Program-made: the position numbers and the translations under genes | The notes under the pieces: model-generated | The model's database searches: none | Seen by the model: the letters and a program-made list of their open reading frames with translations, nothing else | Told to the model about the DNA's origin: nothing | Shown here: positions 21,288 to 32,375 of the stretch, piece after piece | Numbering within the stretch: the stretch's first letter is position 1 | Layout: every line of letters starts with the position of its first letter | DNA from: Moringa oleifera | Lineage: Eukaryota > Streptophyta > Magnoliopsida > Brassicales > Moringaceae | Length of the DNA: 64,000 bases | Assembly: GCA_021397835.1 (NCBI GenBank) | Contig: JAJFZO010000028.1 | Span: forward strand, 496,001 to 560,000 | Reading direction: 5' to 3'

Positions 21288-22755
21288 GTAATGCTCTGAC
21301 AAGTCAGATGATGATGCAATCTACATATTAACATAGTAAGTGCCATCTTTATGGCCAGGTGAGTTTATGAGCTGTGAAAATTTGTCCTTCCTGCTACTAC
21401 TTTCTTTTACGTGTTCTACCAAAACAAAGGAAGAGAAAAGAAAAAGAAGGTTTATTCCAGATAAGTCAACCAGCAGAAAAAAGTTAAGCTGAATTCCTTT
21501 AGATTCTAATTATAAATGGCTACAAGTATTGCTTATGTTACTTGAATGTCAAAATGTTGCTTTTTTCAACATGCTCCATGGTGTTTTACTGGCAGAATTT
21601 TAAGAATATTTGATCACTAACATTTTTTGTTTCTTTTTTTCTTAGTCTTTCCTTTTGAAGTGCCATACCGAGGAATTCATGGTAACAAAAAAGATCTCAT
21701 GATAATGAAATCTATAAGCTCTTCACTAATGTCATGTTCATCATAAATGAGACATTTAAAGGTTCATATAGCAGATAATGGTAATCACACCTCAGATGCT
21801 GAAACTAATATACATGCACCTGAATCCTACATAGATTCTTAGAGTGGTGTACCCATGAATGACGTGGAAGATGCATCAAGAGGCTATTTACATCCACAAG
21901 GTCCAGGGGACTATAATCAATTGCTTATTGAGTATTATGAGGAGAAAAGGTAAAAGATTCTTCTGCATCTTTGTCAATCTGGTTACTGGAGTTACCATTT
22001 TTCCAGTGAAAGTTCTCATGCTGCTACACAAGAGGTCATGAATTCTGCTTCTCAAGAGTATCCAGTTGCATCAAGCCAGGCCTCTCATCCTAATGTTTAC
22101 TATTCATGTTGCCCATATGTAAGTCAAATGTTGGTGGCCCCTTAGGCATTGTATCCTGCTTGTTCCTTAGGTATGACATGTGGTGGTAACATTTGCAATG
22201 CTACTAATGGTTCTGCAAAGCCACTTTCTCTGGAAGGTGACATCGACAAAACAGCCAAAGTAGTAGCAAAAAGAGCTATATCTTTCGTGAAGATGGAAAC
22301 TCCTACTAATCTAGATGTCAATGAAGGTAAGCATCTCTCTTTTAAGTAGTATAGTATATATTTTGCTGCGCCAACTTTGAATACCTCTAATTCATTGGGT
22401 TTTCATATGTCTTGATATGCTTTCGGACCACACGAGGGATTCCTTTACTATAATGTTCTTCTGCCTTACCTTTTTGTGCTTCCTTGGAGCACCGAATACA
22501 TTGAGAGGGAAGGAAATAAGGAGGAAACAAATCCAAGAACTGGCTCTGAAATAGATCTAGCTGCTGTTCTAAATGCTTGGTATTCCACAGACTTCTACAC
22601 TGCCAAGTAATTTCTTCATTCCTTTCTTTCCAGATACCCGATATTTATAGTTTTTTTTCTGCAAGTATTCATGCATAATGAACAGAACTTGACATTCATA
22701 CCTTTGACTGCCACATGCAAATCTTTGTTGAATGAGGCCTGACTCTTCCTGGTTT
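20756..22755 (+). repeat. Chimeric tandem unit A (2,000 bp)
   Basis: The unit consists of the HIBADH exons VGGP.. and AAKICNN.., an intron-like linker, then the two SMN-like exons. It starts at AAGTTATTAGTGCG and ends at CCTGGTTT, where the next unit begins immediately with AAGTTGTTAG. Confidence 0.9.
21762..22606 (+). pseudogene. SMN-like (YG-box) protein exons, unit A
   Basis: Exon 21,762-22,326 reads VHIADNGNHTSDAETN, stop, GYLHPQGPGDYNQLLIEYYE then EKR-stop-KIL, YPVASSQASHPNVYYSCCPY, stop, and SAKPLSLEGDI. Exon about 22,500-22,606 reads EIDLAAVLNAWYSTDFYTAK. The AWYS..FYT. motif resembles the C-terminal YG box of survival-of-motor-neuron proteins, which assemble spliceosomal snRNPs. The rest matches my recollection of plant SMN-like proteins (QGP.DYNQLL..YYE, SCCPYVCQ). 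Three in-frame stops make it a pseudogene. The Tudor/N-terminal region is absent. Confidence 0.65.
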
Positions 22756-22826
22756 AAGTTGTTAGTTAGCCTCTGTTTTTGTTATGCACACTTCAGAACT
22801 TGAGGTGGTTTATCATCCAAGTTCAG

Positions 22827-23310
22827 GTAGGTGGACCTCAGGATGTGTATATGGCTGCCAAACCCAAATTCCTCTTAATGGGAAAGAACACAATTTATTA
22901 TGGTGGAGCAGGAAATGGTTCAGTAAGTTCTTTTATAGTCTTAATGCTGTTACCCTTTAGGCCTTTTTCATCTCTTCTTCTTCATTTTCCTTGTTATAGA
23001 TGGAGTTTGTGACTGATAAGTTAACAATGGTAATCTCATAGACTTACTTCTGCTGCATGTGCCCAATGTGCATAGAAATAATACTCTGTTAATGTATATC
23101 AGAAACTTGTCCTTATCCAAAATATGTTTTTATGATTGTAACATCTATGGCATGGCTTTTCATTTAGGCAGCAAAGATTTGCAACAATTTAGCAATGGCC
23201 GTGAGTATGCTTGGTGTTTCAGAAGCGCTTGCTCTTGGTTAGTTGTTGGGAATCTCTGTTAGTGTTCTTAAAGAAATATATAACACTTCAAGTGCCTGCT
23301 ATTGGAGTAG
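22827..23310 (+). pseudogene. HIBADH exons, fragment 2 (unit B)
   Basis: 22,827-22,922 encodes VGGPQDVYMAAKPKFLLMGK and NTIYYGGAGNGS without interruption. 23,168-23,310 encodes AAKICNNLAMAVSMLGV and SEALALG, then a stop where fragment 4 still has Gln. It continues to the SS..C region and a GTAATG donor. Compared with fragment 1, the first exon of the set (WEKLVML..) is missing. This is the best-preserved copy of the VGGP exon. Confidence 0.85.
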
Positions 23311-23793
23311 GTAATGCTCTGATAAGTCAGATGATGATGCAATCTATATATTAATAAAGTAAGTGCCTTCTTTATGCCTAGGTGAGTTGATGAGCTGTGG
23401 AAATTTGTCCTTCCCTCCTATGATTTTCTTTTACATGTTTTCTACCAAAATAAAAGAAGAGAAAAGAAAAAGAAGGTTTATTCTAGATAAGTCAATGAGT
23501 AGAAAAAAGCTAAGCTGAATTCCTTTAGATTCTAATGATAAATGGCTGTAAGTGTTACTTATGTTACTTGAATGTCAAGATGTTGCTTTTTTTAACATGC
23601 TTCTTGGTGTTTTACTGGCAAAATTTTGAGAACATTCGATCACTAACATTTTATGTTTCGTTTTTTTTTTTTTCCTAATCTCTCCCTTTGAAGTGCCATA
23701 GTGAGGAATTCATGGTAACAAAAGATCCCATGATAACAAAATCTATAAGCTCTTCACTAATGTCATGTCCATTCATGAATGAGACATATACAG

Positions 23794-24618
23794 GTTCATA
23801 CAGCAGAGAATGGTAATCTCACCTCAGATGCTGAAACTAATAGACATGCACCTGAATCCGACATAGATTCTTAGAGTGGTGTACCCATGAAGATGTGAAA
23901 GATGCACCAAGAGGCTATTCACATCCACAAGGTCCAGGGGACTATAATCAATTGCTTATTGAGTATTATGAGAAGAAGAGGTAAAAGATTCTTCTGCATC
24001 TTTGTAAATTTGGTTACTGGAGTTACCATTTTCCTGGTGAAGGTTCTCATACTGCTACATAAGAGGTTATGAATTCTGCTTGTTAAGAGTATCCAGTTGC
24101 ATCAAGCCAGGCCTCTCATCCTAATGTTTACTATTCATGTTACCCATATGTAGGTCATTGGTTGGTGGCCCCTTAGGCATTATATCCTGCATGTTCCTCA
24201 GGTGTGACATGTGGTGGTAACTCTTGCAATGCTATTAATGGCTCTGCAAAGCCACTTTCTCTAGAAGGTGACATTGTCAAAACAACCATAGTAACAGTAA
24301 AAAGAGCTATATCTTCCATGAAGATGGAAACTCCTGCTAATCAAGGTAAGCATCTCTCTTTTAAGTAGTGTAGTAAATTTTTTTGCTGCATCAGCTTTGA
24401 ATACCTTTATGGGTTTTTATATGTCTTGATATGCTTTCGGATTACATAAGGATGCCTTCACTATAGTGTTCTTCTGCCTTACCTTTTATACTTCCTTGGA
24501 ACATAGAATACGTTGAGAGGGAAGAAAATAAGGAGGAAACAGATCCAAGTAGTGGCTCTAAAATAGATGTAGTTGCTGTTCTAAATGCTTGGTATTCCAA
24601 AGGCTTCTATACAGCCAA
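23794..24618 (+). pseudogene. SMN-like exons, unit B
   Basis: Exon 23,794-24,345 carries the same stops as unit A after APESDIDS and after EKKR, and shares with A the stop before the Ala-Leu/Ile-Tyr-Pro segment. Its end is shortened (TPANQ then the donor). Exon about 24,503-24,618 reads KIDVVAVLNAWYSKGFYTAK, a well-kept YG-box-like end. Not functional. Confidence 0.65.
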
Positions 24619-24766
24619 GTAATTTCTTCATTCCCTTCTTTAGAGATACCCAATATTTATAAATTTTTTCTGCGAGTATTCACGTGTAATGAGTAGAACT
24701 TGATATTCATACCTCTGGCTACCACATGCAAATCTTCATTGGAGGAGGCCTGACTTTTCCTGGTTT

Positions 24767-26798
24767 AAGTTGTTAGTGCGTTAGGCCTCAGTTTTTGCTA
24801 TTCACACTTCATAACTTGAGGTGGCTTATCGTCCAGGTTAAGGTAGGTGGACCGCAGGATGTGTATATGGCTGCCAAACCCAAATCACTTTTCACTGGGA
24901 AAGAACACAATCTATTGTGGTGGAGCAGAAAATGATTCAGTAAGTTCTTTTACAGTCTCAACGTTACTACTCTTTAGGCCTTTTTCATCTCCCCTTCTTC
25001 ATTCTCCTAGTTATAGATGAAGTTTGTGACTGATAAGTTAACAATGGTAATCTCATAGACTTACTTCTGCTCCATGTGCCTAATGTGCATAGAAATAATA
25101 CTCTCTTAATGTATATCAGAAACTTATCCTTATCCAAAATCTATTTTTATTATTGTAACATTTATGGCATGGTTTTTCATTTAGGCAGTAAAGATTTGCA
25201 ACAATTTGGCAATGGCTGTGAGTCTGCTTGGTGTTTCAGAAGCGCTTGCTCTTGGTTAGTTGTTGGAAATCTTTGTCAATGTTCTTACAGAAGTATTTAA
25301 CACTTCAAGTGCCCGCTGTTGGAGTAGGTAATGCTCTGACAACTCGGATGATAATCCAATCTATATATTAACAAAGTTCAGTGCCATCTTTATGCCTAGG
25401 TGAGTTAGGAGCTATGGAAATTTGTCTTTATTGGCTACTACTTTCTTTTACATGTTCTAGCGAAACAAAAGAAGAGAAAAGAAAAAGAAGATTTATTCTT
25501 TGATAAGTCAATCAGTAGAAAAAAGTTAAGCTGAATTCCTTTAGATTCTAATTACAAGAGGCTCCAAGTGTTGCTTATGTTACTTGAATCCAAAAATGTT
25601 GCTTTTTTCAACATGCTCCTTGGGGTTTTACCAGCAAAATTTTGAGAATATTTAATCATTAATATTTATTTTTCTTTTTTTTCCTAATCTTTCCTTTTGA
25701 AGTGCCTTATTAAGGGATTCATGGTAATAAAAAATTCTCAAGATAATGAAATCTATAAGCTCTTCACTAATGTCATGTGCATTCATGACTGAGATATATA
25801 TAGGTTCATACAGCAGGGAATGGTAATCTCGCCTCAGATACTAAAACTATTACACATGCACCTGAATTCTACATGGATTCTTAGAATAGTGTACCCATCA
25901 ATGATGTGGAAGATGCACCAAGAGGCTATTCACATCCATAAGGTCCAGGGGACTATAATCAATTGCTTATTGAGTATTATGAGGAGAACAGGTAAACGAT
26001 TCTTCTGCATCTTTGTCAATCTGGTTACTGGAGTTACCATTTTCCTGGTGAAAGTTCTCATGCTGCTACACGAGAGGTCATAAATTCTGCTTGTTAAGAC
26101 TATCCAGTTGCATCAAGCCAGGCCTTTCATCTTAATGTTTACTATTCATGTATCCCATATGTAGGTCAAATGTTGGTGGCCTCTTGGGCATTGTATCCTG
26201 CTTGTTCCTCAGGTATGGCATGTGGTGGTAACACTTGCAATGCTACTAATGGTTCTGCAAAGCCACTTTCTCTGGAAGGTGACATTGTCAAAACAGTAAA
26301 GGTAGTAGTAAAAAGAGCTATATCTTTCGTGAAGATGGAAACTCCTACTAATCTAGATGTCAATGAAGGTAAGCATCTCTCTTGTAAGTAGTATAGTATA
26401 TATTTTGCTGCACCAGCTTTGAATACCTCTAATTCATTGGGTTTTCATATGTCTTGATATGCTTTCGGACTACATGAGGGATTCTTTTACTATAATGTTC
26501 TTCTGTCTTACCTTTTATTCTTCTTTGGAGCACCGAATACGTTGAAAGGGAAGGAAATAAAGAGGAAACAGATCCAAGTATTGGCTTTGAAATAGATCTA
26601 GATGCTGTTCTAAATGCTTGGTATTCCACAAGCCTCTACACTACCAAGTAATTTCGGCATTCCCTTCTTTCCAGGTACTCGATATTTATAGTTTTTTTTT
26701 TCTGGAAATATTCATTCATAATGAACATAACTTGATATTCATACCTCTGGTTGCCACATGCAAATGTTCATTAAAAAAGGCCTGACTCTTCCTGGTTT
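24767..26798 (+). repeat. Chimeric tandem unit C (2,032 bp)
   Basis: Last of the three tandem units. It ends at CCTGGTTT exactly as A and B do, but continues into TGCATATGATAG and the last SMN-like exon rather than into another unit. Unit C therefore retains the original 3' neighbour of the SMN-like gene. Confidence 0.9.
24843..25327 (+). pseudogene. HIBADH exons, fragment 3 (unit C)
   Basis: 24,843-24,939 starts VGGPQDVYMAAKPK but has one extra base against unit B, shifting the frame before GKNTI. 25,185-25,327 encodes AVKICNNLAMAVSLLGVSEA and LALG, then the same stop as unit B, and ends FNTSSARCWS at a GTAATG donor. The tail keeps the Trp lost in fragment 4. Confidence 0.85.
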
Positions 26799-26853
26799 TG
26801 CATATGATAGGCATCTTGCAGAGCAGTCTTTAGCAAAGGAAAAGCATCAGTAG
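25804..26853 (+). pseudogene. SMN-like exons including the C-terminal exon, unit C
   Basis: Exon 25,804-26,368 carries the first two shared stops but reads ASWALYPACSSG where A and B have a stop. Exon about 26,531-26,647 reads EIDLDAVLNAWYSTSLYTTK. A final exon at 26,811-26,853, outside the tandem unit, encodes HLAEQSLAKEKHQ and a natural-looking stop (TAG 26,851). In the SMN-like family I recall FYTGKYLVEQS.AK.R at the C-terminus, which this joins to well across an AA|GTAATT...AG|G intron. Dead because of the upstream stops. Confidence 0.65.
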
Positions 26854-27113
26854 ACATTCTTCATAAATGAGATCCTGAGGTAAAATGGTTTGTCAAAACT
26901 TCTTGTCAACACATATCTACAATATGCAGGCAGACTTCTCAAAAGATGAATTTGAAACTATTAATTGAGAGGTTTCTATTATGAATCTCTTGCCTCTGAA
27001 ATCTCTACTACTAAAGCTCTTGTGACTTGAGCCATGAAGCCTACAGTACACAGAAAGCTCTTTTGACTTGGTCAGGCCTAATAGTTAAATAGGTCTTAGT
27101 TAAATCATTTCAT

Positions 27114-27854
27114 TTTTTGTTGCCAGAATTACAGCAGTTGTTCTTTCTGTATATTTGTGGAGCCTTGTTAACATGGCTATTTGCTGTAAGTTACACTTGA
27201 TTATATTGAAAAATGAGGAGCAACTATTGAATAATAAGATTAAGTACATTCTATTTTGATACTTGTTTAAATAGTAAGGTTTGGTATTTTGGATGATGAG
27301 ATGTTAATGCAGAGCCCTTTCTGTGTCTTTGTCACAGGTATGTCAAAGAGATCCTTTAAAAGTAAATATTACTTCATGTTGGTACCGAATTCTAATGGTT
27401 TCTAAGTATCTTTTTCAGATATATCATTCAGCAGCTTCTTTTTTGTGCAGTTGACCGAAGGGCAGAAGATGATAGGAATCATTATGGCAACAAGGGCTGG
27501 ACCTTGCTGGACCTTTGCTCGGAGGCCTAATTACAATGGTTTGTCTTTGAAAAATTTATTACCAAGATTCAGAAGTTAGTTTTTTCATTGTAGGTTTTTT
27601 AATGTTTAATCATGATTTTATTGATGGTGATAAAATTATATACTGTCTCATCTTGAAAATGAAATTAATAATATGCGAGTAAACTGCTAAGAGAAGGATG
27701 GTGTCAAGGCTGCTGATGTTAACTAAAAATCCCAATAAATGAAATTGCAATTGCTTCTCTCAAGTAGTTGTAGAGAAGTTGATTAACTAATCACATCAGC
27801 CTGTAGAGAGATCATGCTTCCAGGAAAGATTTCTTTGCATTTTAACAAGTATTT
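27114..27854. repeat. Duplicated block, copy 2 (partner 5,893-6,616)
   Basis: This block lies just downstream of the SMN-like last exon. It contains an exon-like piece after TTTTTGTGCAG at 27,451-27,540, reading LTEGQKMIGIIMATRAGPCW then TFARRPNYNG, which I do not recognise. Copy 1 is diverged there. Confidence 0.7.
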
Positions 27855-29640
27855 GTCCTTTGTGAGCTTCATTATGTTTGCAAACCTTTTATATTCTACT
27901 GTTACAAGTTCTGCATCATACTCAACCTTTGGCACTTTGTAGTAACTTTAAAAAAAGTGAATGCTATGCATCAAAAGTGTGAAGAAGAGAACTCACACAT
28001 AAGATCAACAAAATACAATTATTAGAAGTTATTAAAATAGTACTAATAATCACATGCAGATTATATACCATATGATGGCAAAAGATGATGAAATAGAGAA
28101 TTGTTAAGTGTAAACAATTAGACCCTTTTGTTTTGAATTAATTTTTTACTTAATATTTTTTCTGCTGGAGATTTAAGAGCTGAGAAGATTATAAGAGAGA
28201 ATTTTTCTCTCCCTTATACATACTTATATCATGAAAAAATACCACTTATATTTGTAATATGTTTTGTGCACCATAACCACATATTCTTATGTTGTTTAGC
28301 AGTAGTAGTAATCTAAGAGTAACAATAATCTAGCGGTAGTAGTAGCAATAGCACCAGTGATAATCTAGCAGTAGCAGTAGTGGTAATCTAGTAGTACTAG
28401 CAGCAGTAAATTCATAATAGCAGTAACAATAATTTTGCAGTAGCAATAGCATTAATTTGGCAGCAGTAGTAACAGTAATCTAACAATAGCAGTAATCATG
28501 TAGTAGTGGTGGTATTAATCTTCTGCTGGAAATTGACCTTTTAATTTCTCGAATAGCTATAACATATTTTGTGTAACAAGCCAGTATTGCATCACCATTG
28601 AAGTGATAGAGCTGTATAAAAGTTTCTTCTGGTTGTATTGGTTACCACCGAGATCACATGTACTGCATCAAACATCTAATTACTATTTACAGCTAAAAAT
28701 AAAATATTATAAACCAGTATTATATCATACATCTAAAATAATCTAAAGAATATCCCTTTTTTCAATCTCATCATATGGGAAACAAAACCAAAATTTTATA
28801 TTACATTGGTCCATACTTGATGTCTTAGTGGCTACTACGCCATCTTATTTTGAAATTAAGTTGTGGCAGTGTGAAATACTACACAATAATAAGGTTGAAG
28901 CCACTACCTTAGATGTGTTGTCCAAGTTCTTGAATGTCATCTTTAACTTCATGTATGGTCCTTGTGGGATCAATAGTCTTATATGGCATGATAAAATATT
29001 CATTATTTGAAGAGTTATATTGTTTGCTAATTGTTCTTGCGTTGGTTTCTATATCAAATACTTTGGTTCCAGTTTTGAGATGTGTTTTGCGAGTTGCAAT
29101 AGACATTATGTTTCGATTCCTCGGTCATTAGTTTCATGCCATGTCAACTTGACTTTTCTTATCTCGAGACAACAATTTTCCTTATTTATAGTATTATACA
29201 ATCATTTCCAACTTCTATGCAATGATGAATATGCAATGTTTCTTGGAATGGTTATAGTTTTCTTTAAACAGTTAGGAAATTCTACTGGAATCAGGAGTTG
29301 TTGTGTCAATAGTAGAACTATGGGTAATCAGGCAGGGGAGCAATTATTAAAATATACCCAATATTAAGGCACTACATACACTTGTGACATCTTCAACAAA
29401 AACTTATGATGGAATGCCCTCTATGCTTTTCTTTTTTGCCTTTTTCTTTGTTTGTGAATTTTTGTCATGATAGATCACATTAATGAAATAGTTTATTTCT
29501 ACATTCCTTGGAGTTCCTTTGAATGGCTACAAATGTCTAGTTTGATAAAGCAATTTATCTCTGGTGTTTCTAGTCTTATTAGATAATTGATCCTTAAATT
29601 TAGTTAAAGTGTTCCTTGATATCTTGATACTTTTCCAATC
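27855..29640. other. Unrecognised DNA with a trinucleotide-type repeat
   Basis: No gene is recognised. 28,299-28,515 is an imperfect repeat of AGT/AGC/AAT triplets with recurring AATCTAGCAGTAG. Frames at 28,828-29,367 on both strands are short and match nothing I know. Confidence 0.45.
28299..28515. repeat. Imperfect (AGT/AGC)n repeat
   Basis: Runs such as AGCAGTAGTAGTAATCTA and GCAGTAGCAGTAGTGG recur with AATCTAG spacers. A related run lies at 34,435-34,560 inside the AAA-ATPase fragment region. Confidence 0.8.
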
Positions 29641-29662
29641 TTTAACATAGCTACGTTTTCAG

Positions 29663-30157
29663 ACCATTGTCAAATGGGCAATGTGAGGAGGCATATGATG
29701 TGAATGGAGATAGAGTTGTAGTCATTTTAGATATTAGTGATGAAGATAAGGTCGGAGAGAGAGACGAGAACTCACTTAATAGCCTGCAAAATAAGCAGTT
29801 TATTGGATAAACTGTACATCTCTAACTCTAGTAAGGCTTACATTATAGACAGCAAAATATCAGTTTATTTGCTTTATTTCTCACTTTTATCCAAGTGCTT
29901 TTTGGTAGCAAATGATCTGAAGATGAGATTCCTTGCAGTCTTGATGCTCTTTGCCTTCTTTGCAGGTTTTACATTCCAAGCAACCTCTATTGTCTATTTT
30001 TTCAATTCCTCACCATGGTTGGCCAGGGCGGTTCCTAACTCAAAGAAGGAGTTTATACCTAAGGTTCAAGAGATGTTTAACCAAATTTCAAGTCCTATTG
30101 TTTTAATTTGTGGACAAAACAAAGTTGAAACTGGATCGGAGAGAGAAAGAAAAATTT
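29663..30157 (+). pseudogene. Plant AAA-ATPase, N-terminal part exons
   Basis: The exon starting at 29,663 encodes PLSNGQCEEAYDVNGDR then VVVILDISDEDK. The exon at 29,966-30,157 encodes SIVYFFNSSPWLARAVPNSK, KEFIPKVQEMFNQISSP and IVLICGQNKVETGSER, ending at a GTAAGC donor. This matches a plant AAA-ATPase family in which EVNGDRVAVILD, WLSRAVPKS and PVVLICGQNKVE lie N-terminal to the ATPase domain. Splice sites are intact and the second exon has an open frame. The next exons of that gene (PNLGRLAKLPL and onward) do not follow. Instead DNA from the HIBADH block takes over at about 30,225. Confidence 0.75.
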
Positions 30158-30224
30158 GTAAGCCTCACACGCTCTTATGCACACACATAGATTGATTGAA
30201 TGATATATTTTCTTAAATCTTTAC

Positions 30225-31670
30225 TTGTTCATAATTAGTGGCTGACATTTCTTTTTCTTTTTCTTTATCAATGTTAAGTAGATGATGATACTCCTCAGTT
30301 TTAGTCACTTTGCAAAACTAGTGTTGTTTGCTGGCATTTAAGAATTTATTGCATTATATGGATGTCTTTTCTCTAAATATGATATTATCTTGATGTTTTA
30401 TTTTTGTTAGTTCAGACCTGTTTATCTTATTAATTAAAGCTGTAATTGTTGTTGAGGATGGTAATATGTTGCTGACGCCAGTCTCCCTAGCTTCTATCAT
30501 TAAATTTGTTCAAGAAAGCTTATTTGCATCCTAATGGTTAGAGGTATTAAATCAAGGGCTTTAAATATTTAAGTATCTTTTATATAGGTCACTAGAAAAG
30601 CCTATCAAGTTGGATGCTTTTCTGTCGGTGTGTGGATGTGTTTTTGCTGCAGAAGCTGCTACACTTACTTTCATGGTATGAATTCACCTCTTACCTTTTC
30701 AATGAATAAAACTATTTGTTCAATCTTTTTATGGTCATTTGGAAATGAGAAACTTATGTACTTGCTTCACCATTCGATACTTGTTTTACGTATTTTAGAA
30801 GTGAATAAGAGTCAATATGTTCAATTCTGCTTCATTTTTTCTCATATGTTCTTATATATAGGAATTGATGTGATAACATCAAAGATATAGCAAAATGCCC
30901 GATTTAAGTGTGTTTAAGGTGTAAATAAATTAAGCTCAAGGTCAGTGGCACAATACGTGAAACTCAACTATGTGATCTCAGATTTCTCCAGTAGTAATCT
31001 GTCTGACAGAATAGTAATAGTTTTGTTGCATTCGATGTACACTCTTTGTGTATATATATATATTGGATAGGATCACTTTTCAACTGTTTTACTTCAATCA
31101 TCCAAAACGATGTGAGTTACTCTAAATTGAGCATACTCTAATACATGAGGAATTTTAGGTTATTAGTGCATTAGCTCTCTGTTTTTGTTATGCACACTTC
31201 TAAACTTGAGATGGCATATCATTCAGGTTTAGGTAGATGGATGCAAGGATGTCTATATGGTTGCCAAAGCTACATTCTTGCCAATGGGAAAGAACACAAT
31301 TTCTTGTTGTGGAGCAGGAAATGGTTCAGTAAGTTCTTTTACAGGCTCAACACTGCTACTCTTTAGGCCTTTTTCTTCTCCCCTTCTCCTTTTCCATCTG
31401 CTGCATCTGCCTGAAATGCATAGAAATAATACTTTGTTAATGTATATCAGAAACTTGTCCTTATCCAAAATCTGATTGTAACATCTATGGCATGGTTTTT
31501 CATTTAGGCAGTAAAGATCTATAACCATTTGGCAATGGCTGTGAGTATGCTTGGTGTTTTAGAAGTGCTTGCTCTTGGTCAATCATTGGGAATCTCTGTC
31601 AGTGTCCTTACAGAAGTATCTAACACTTCAAGTGCTCACTGTTGAAGTAAGTAATGCTCTGACAAGTCAG
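30225..31670 (+). repeat. Fourth HIBADH block (partner 19,985-21,310)
   Basis: Colinear with the single-copy lead-in plus the first part of unit A. It stops near 31,670 (AAGTCAGATGATGATTTGTG), where unit A goes on to its linker and SMN exons. It is wedged between AAA-ATPase and TIC110 fragments. Confidence 0.8.
30588..31650 (+). pseudogene. HIBADH exons, fragment 4
   Basis: 30,588-30,675 matches fragment 1's WEKLVML exon but is one base shorter (frameshift), then DAFLSVCGCVFAAEAATLTF. 31,233-31,328 encodes VDGCKDVYMVAKATFLPMGK then NTISCCGAGNGS without a break. 31,508-31,650 encodes AVKIYNHLAMAVSMLGVLEV, LALGQSLGISVSVLTEVSNT and SSAHC, then TGA in place of the family's Trp. Its LALGQSLGI sequence is closest to the functional enzyme, so it serves as an outgroup for units A-C. 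Confidence 0.85.
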
Positions 31671-31877
31671 ATGATGATTTGTGATATATACTACCAGTAG
31701 TTGTAAAGTGGTTCTTTTTATTATCTGTCTACTTACCTGGGTAGTCAAAAGACAATGCGATTTTCCTGATCCATATATACATGGCAATTCTATTTGTAAG
31801 AGGCACATTTCTAGCTATTTGAGTCTTGGAAATTAAACATCTCTTTGTAATTCAATTATCGTTTAATTTTCATTTAG

Positions 31878-32375
31878 GTTTGTAACTTTTATCCTTCCAA
31901 AAGAGGTCAAGAACTTAAAGGTGAAGTTGACAAGATCATTACTTTTAAAAGTGCTTTGGGGATTGACGATCTCGATACGGCTTCCATGCACATGGAGGTA
32001 TTCTTGACTTCGTTCTTTTCATGCATGTCAATAAGTGAATTGCATATATATAGTATGAAGTGAATTTCAGATATATCATCTTCAATAGTATTGATTTTTT
32101 GGTTAAACATTAGAATTCAGATACATAGGCAAGGGCTTGAAATTAGAGATCATGATGTAGTGCTGTGTCGCGTCAGGTAGGTCACTTATGATCATGCAAG
32201 TTTGCAATGAACTATGAATTATGAATTTTAAATAAAGACGTGGAGTGTGATCATTATTAGTGATTCTCTAGTGTAGGCATTTATCAAGCTGATTGATGTT
32301 TCAAGCCTTATGTTTGGAGAAGCATCATCTTTCCTTCTACCTTGGAAGCATGTTTTCAAGGTTATTGATGCCTAG
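31878..32375 (+). pseudogene. TIC110 exons (chloroplast inner-envelope translocon protein)
   Basis: Three exon-like pieces are seen. 31,878-31,997 encodes LKGEVDKIITFKSALGIDDL then DTASMHME (donor GTATTC). 32,114-32,176 encodes IQIHRQGLEIRDHD, diverged from IFRQRLETGDRD. 32,277-32,375 encodes AFIKLIDVSSLMFGEASSFL then LPWKHVFKVIDA, ending in a stop just before a GT. This matches the TIC110 helical stroma-facing region (FKSALGIDDPDAA.MHMEIGRR, LVFGEASSFLLPWKRVFKV). TIC110 takes part in protein import into chloroplasts. Only about 90 of some 1,000 residues are present. Confidence 0.8.

Larger units (their letters stand above)
22756..24766 (+). repeat. Chimeric tandem unit B (2,011 bp)
   Basis: Same organisation as unit A. 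The 5' third is closest to unit C (for example ATAAGTTAAC, ACTTACTTCTGCT and AGATTTGC are shared). A stop codon in the SMN part is shared with unit A. The 3' exon lacks the LDVNE codons present in A and C. Confidence 0.9.

Noticed and set aside
28828..29367. Frames of 60-115 codons on both strands, considered as a retroelement gag/pol piece
   Set aside because: No recognisable motif on either strand; the resemblance to copia-type leader sequence was too weak to support a call.
29737..30195. A single 152-codon gene starting at 29,737
   Set aside because: The frame reads through an intron. The real signal is two AAA-ATPase exons (29,663 to about 29,800 and 29,966-30,157) separated by GT-AG-like borders.
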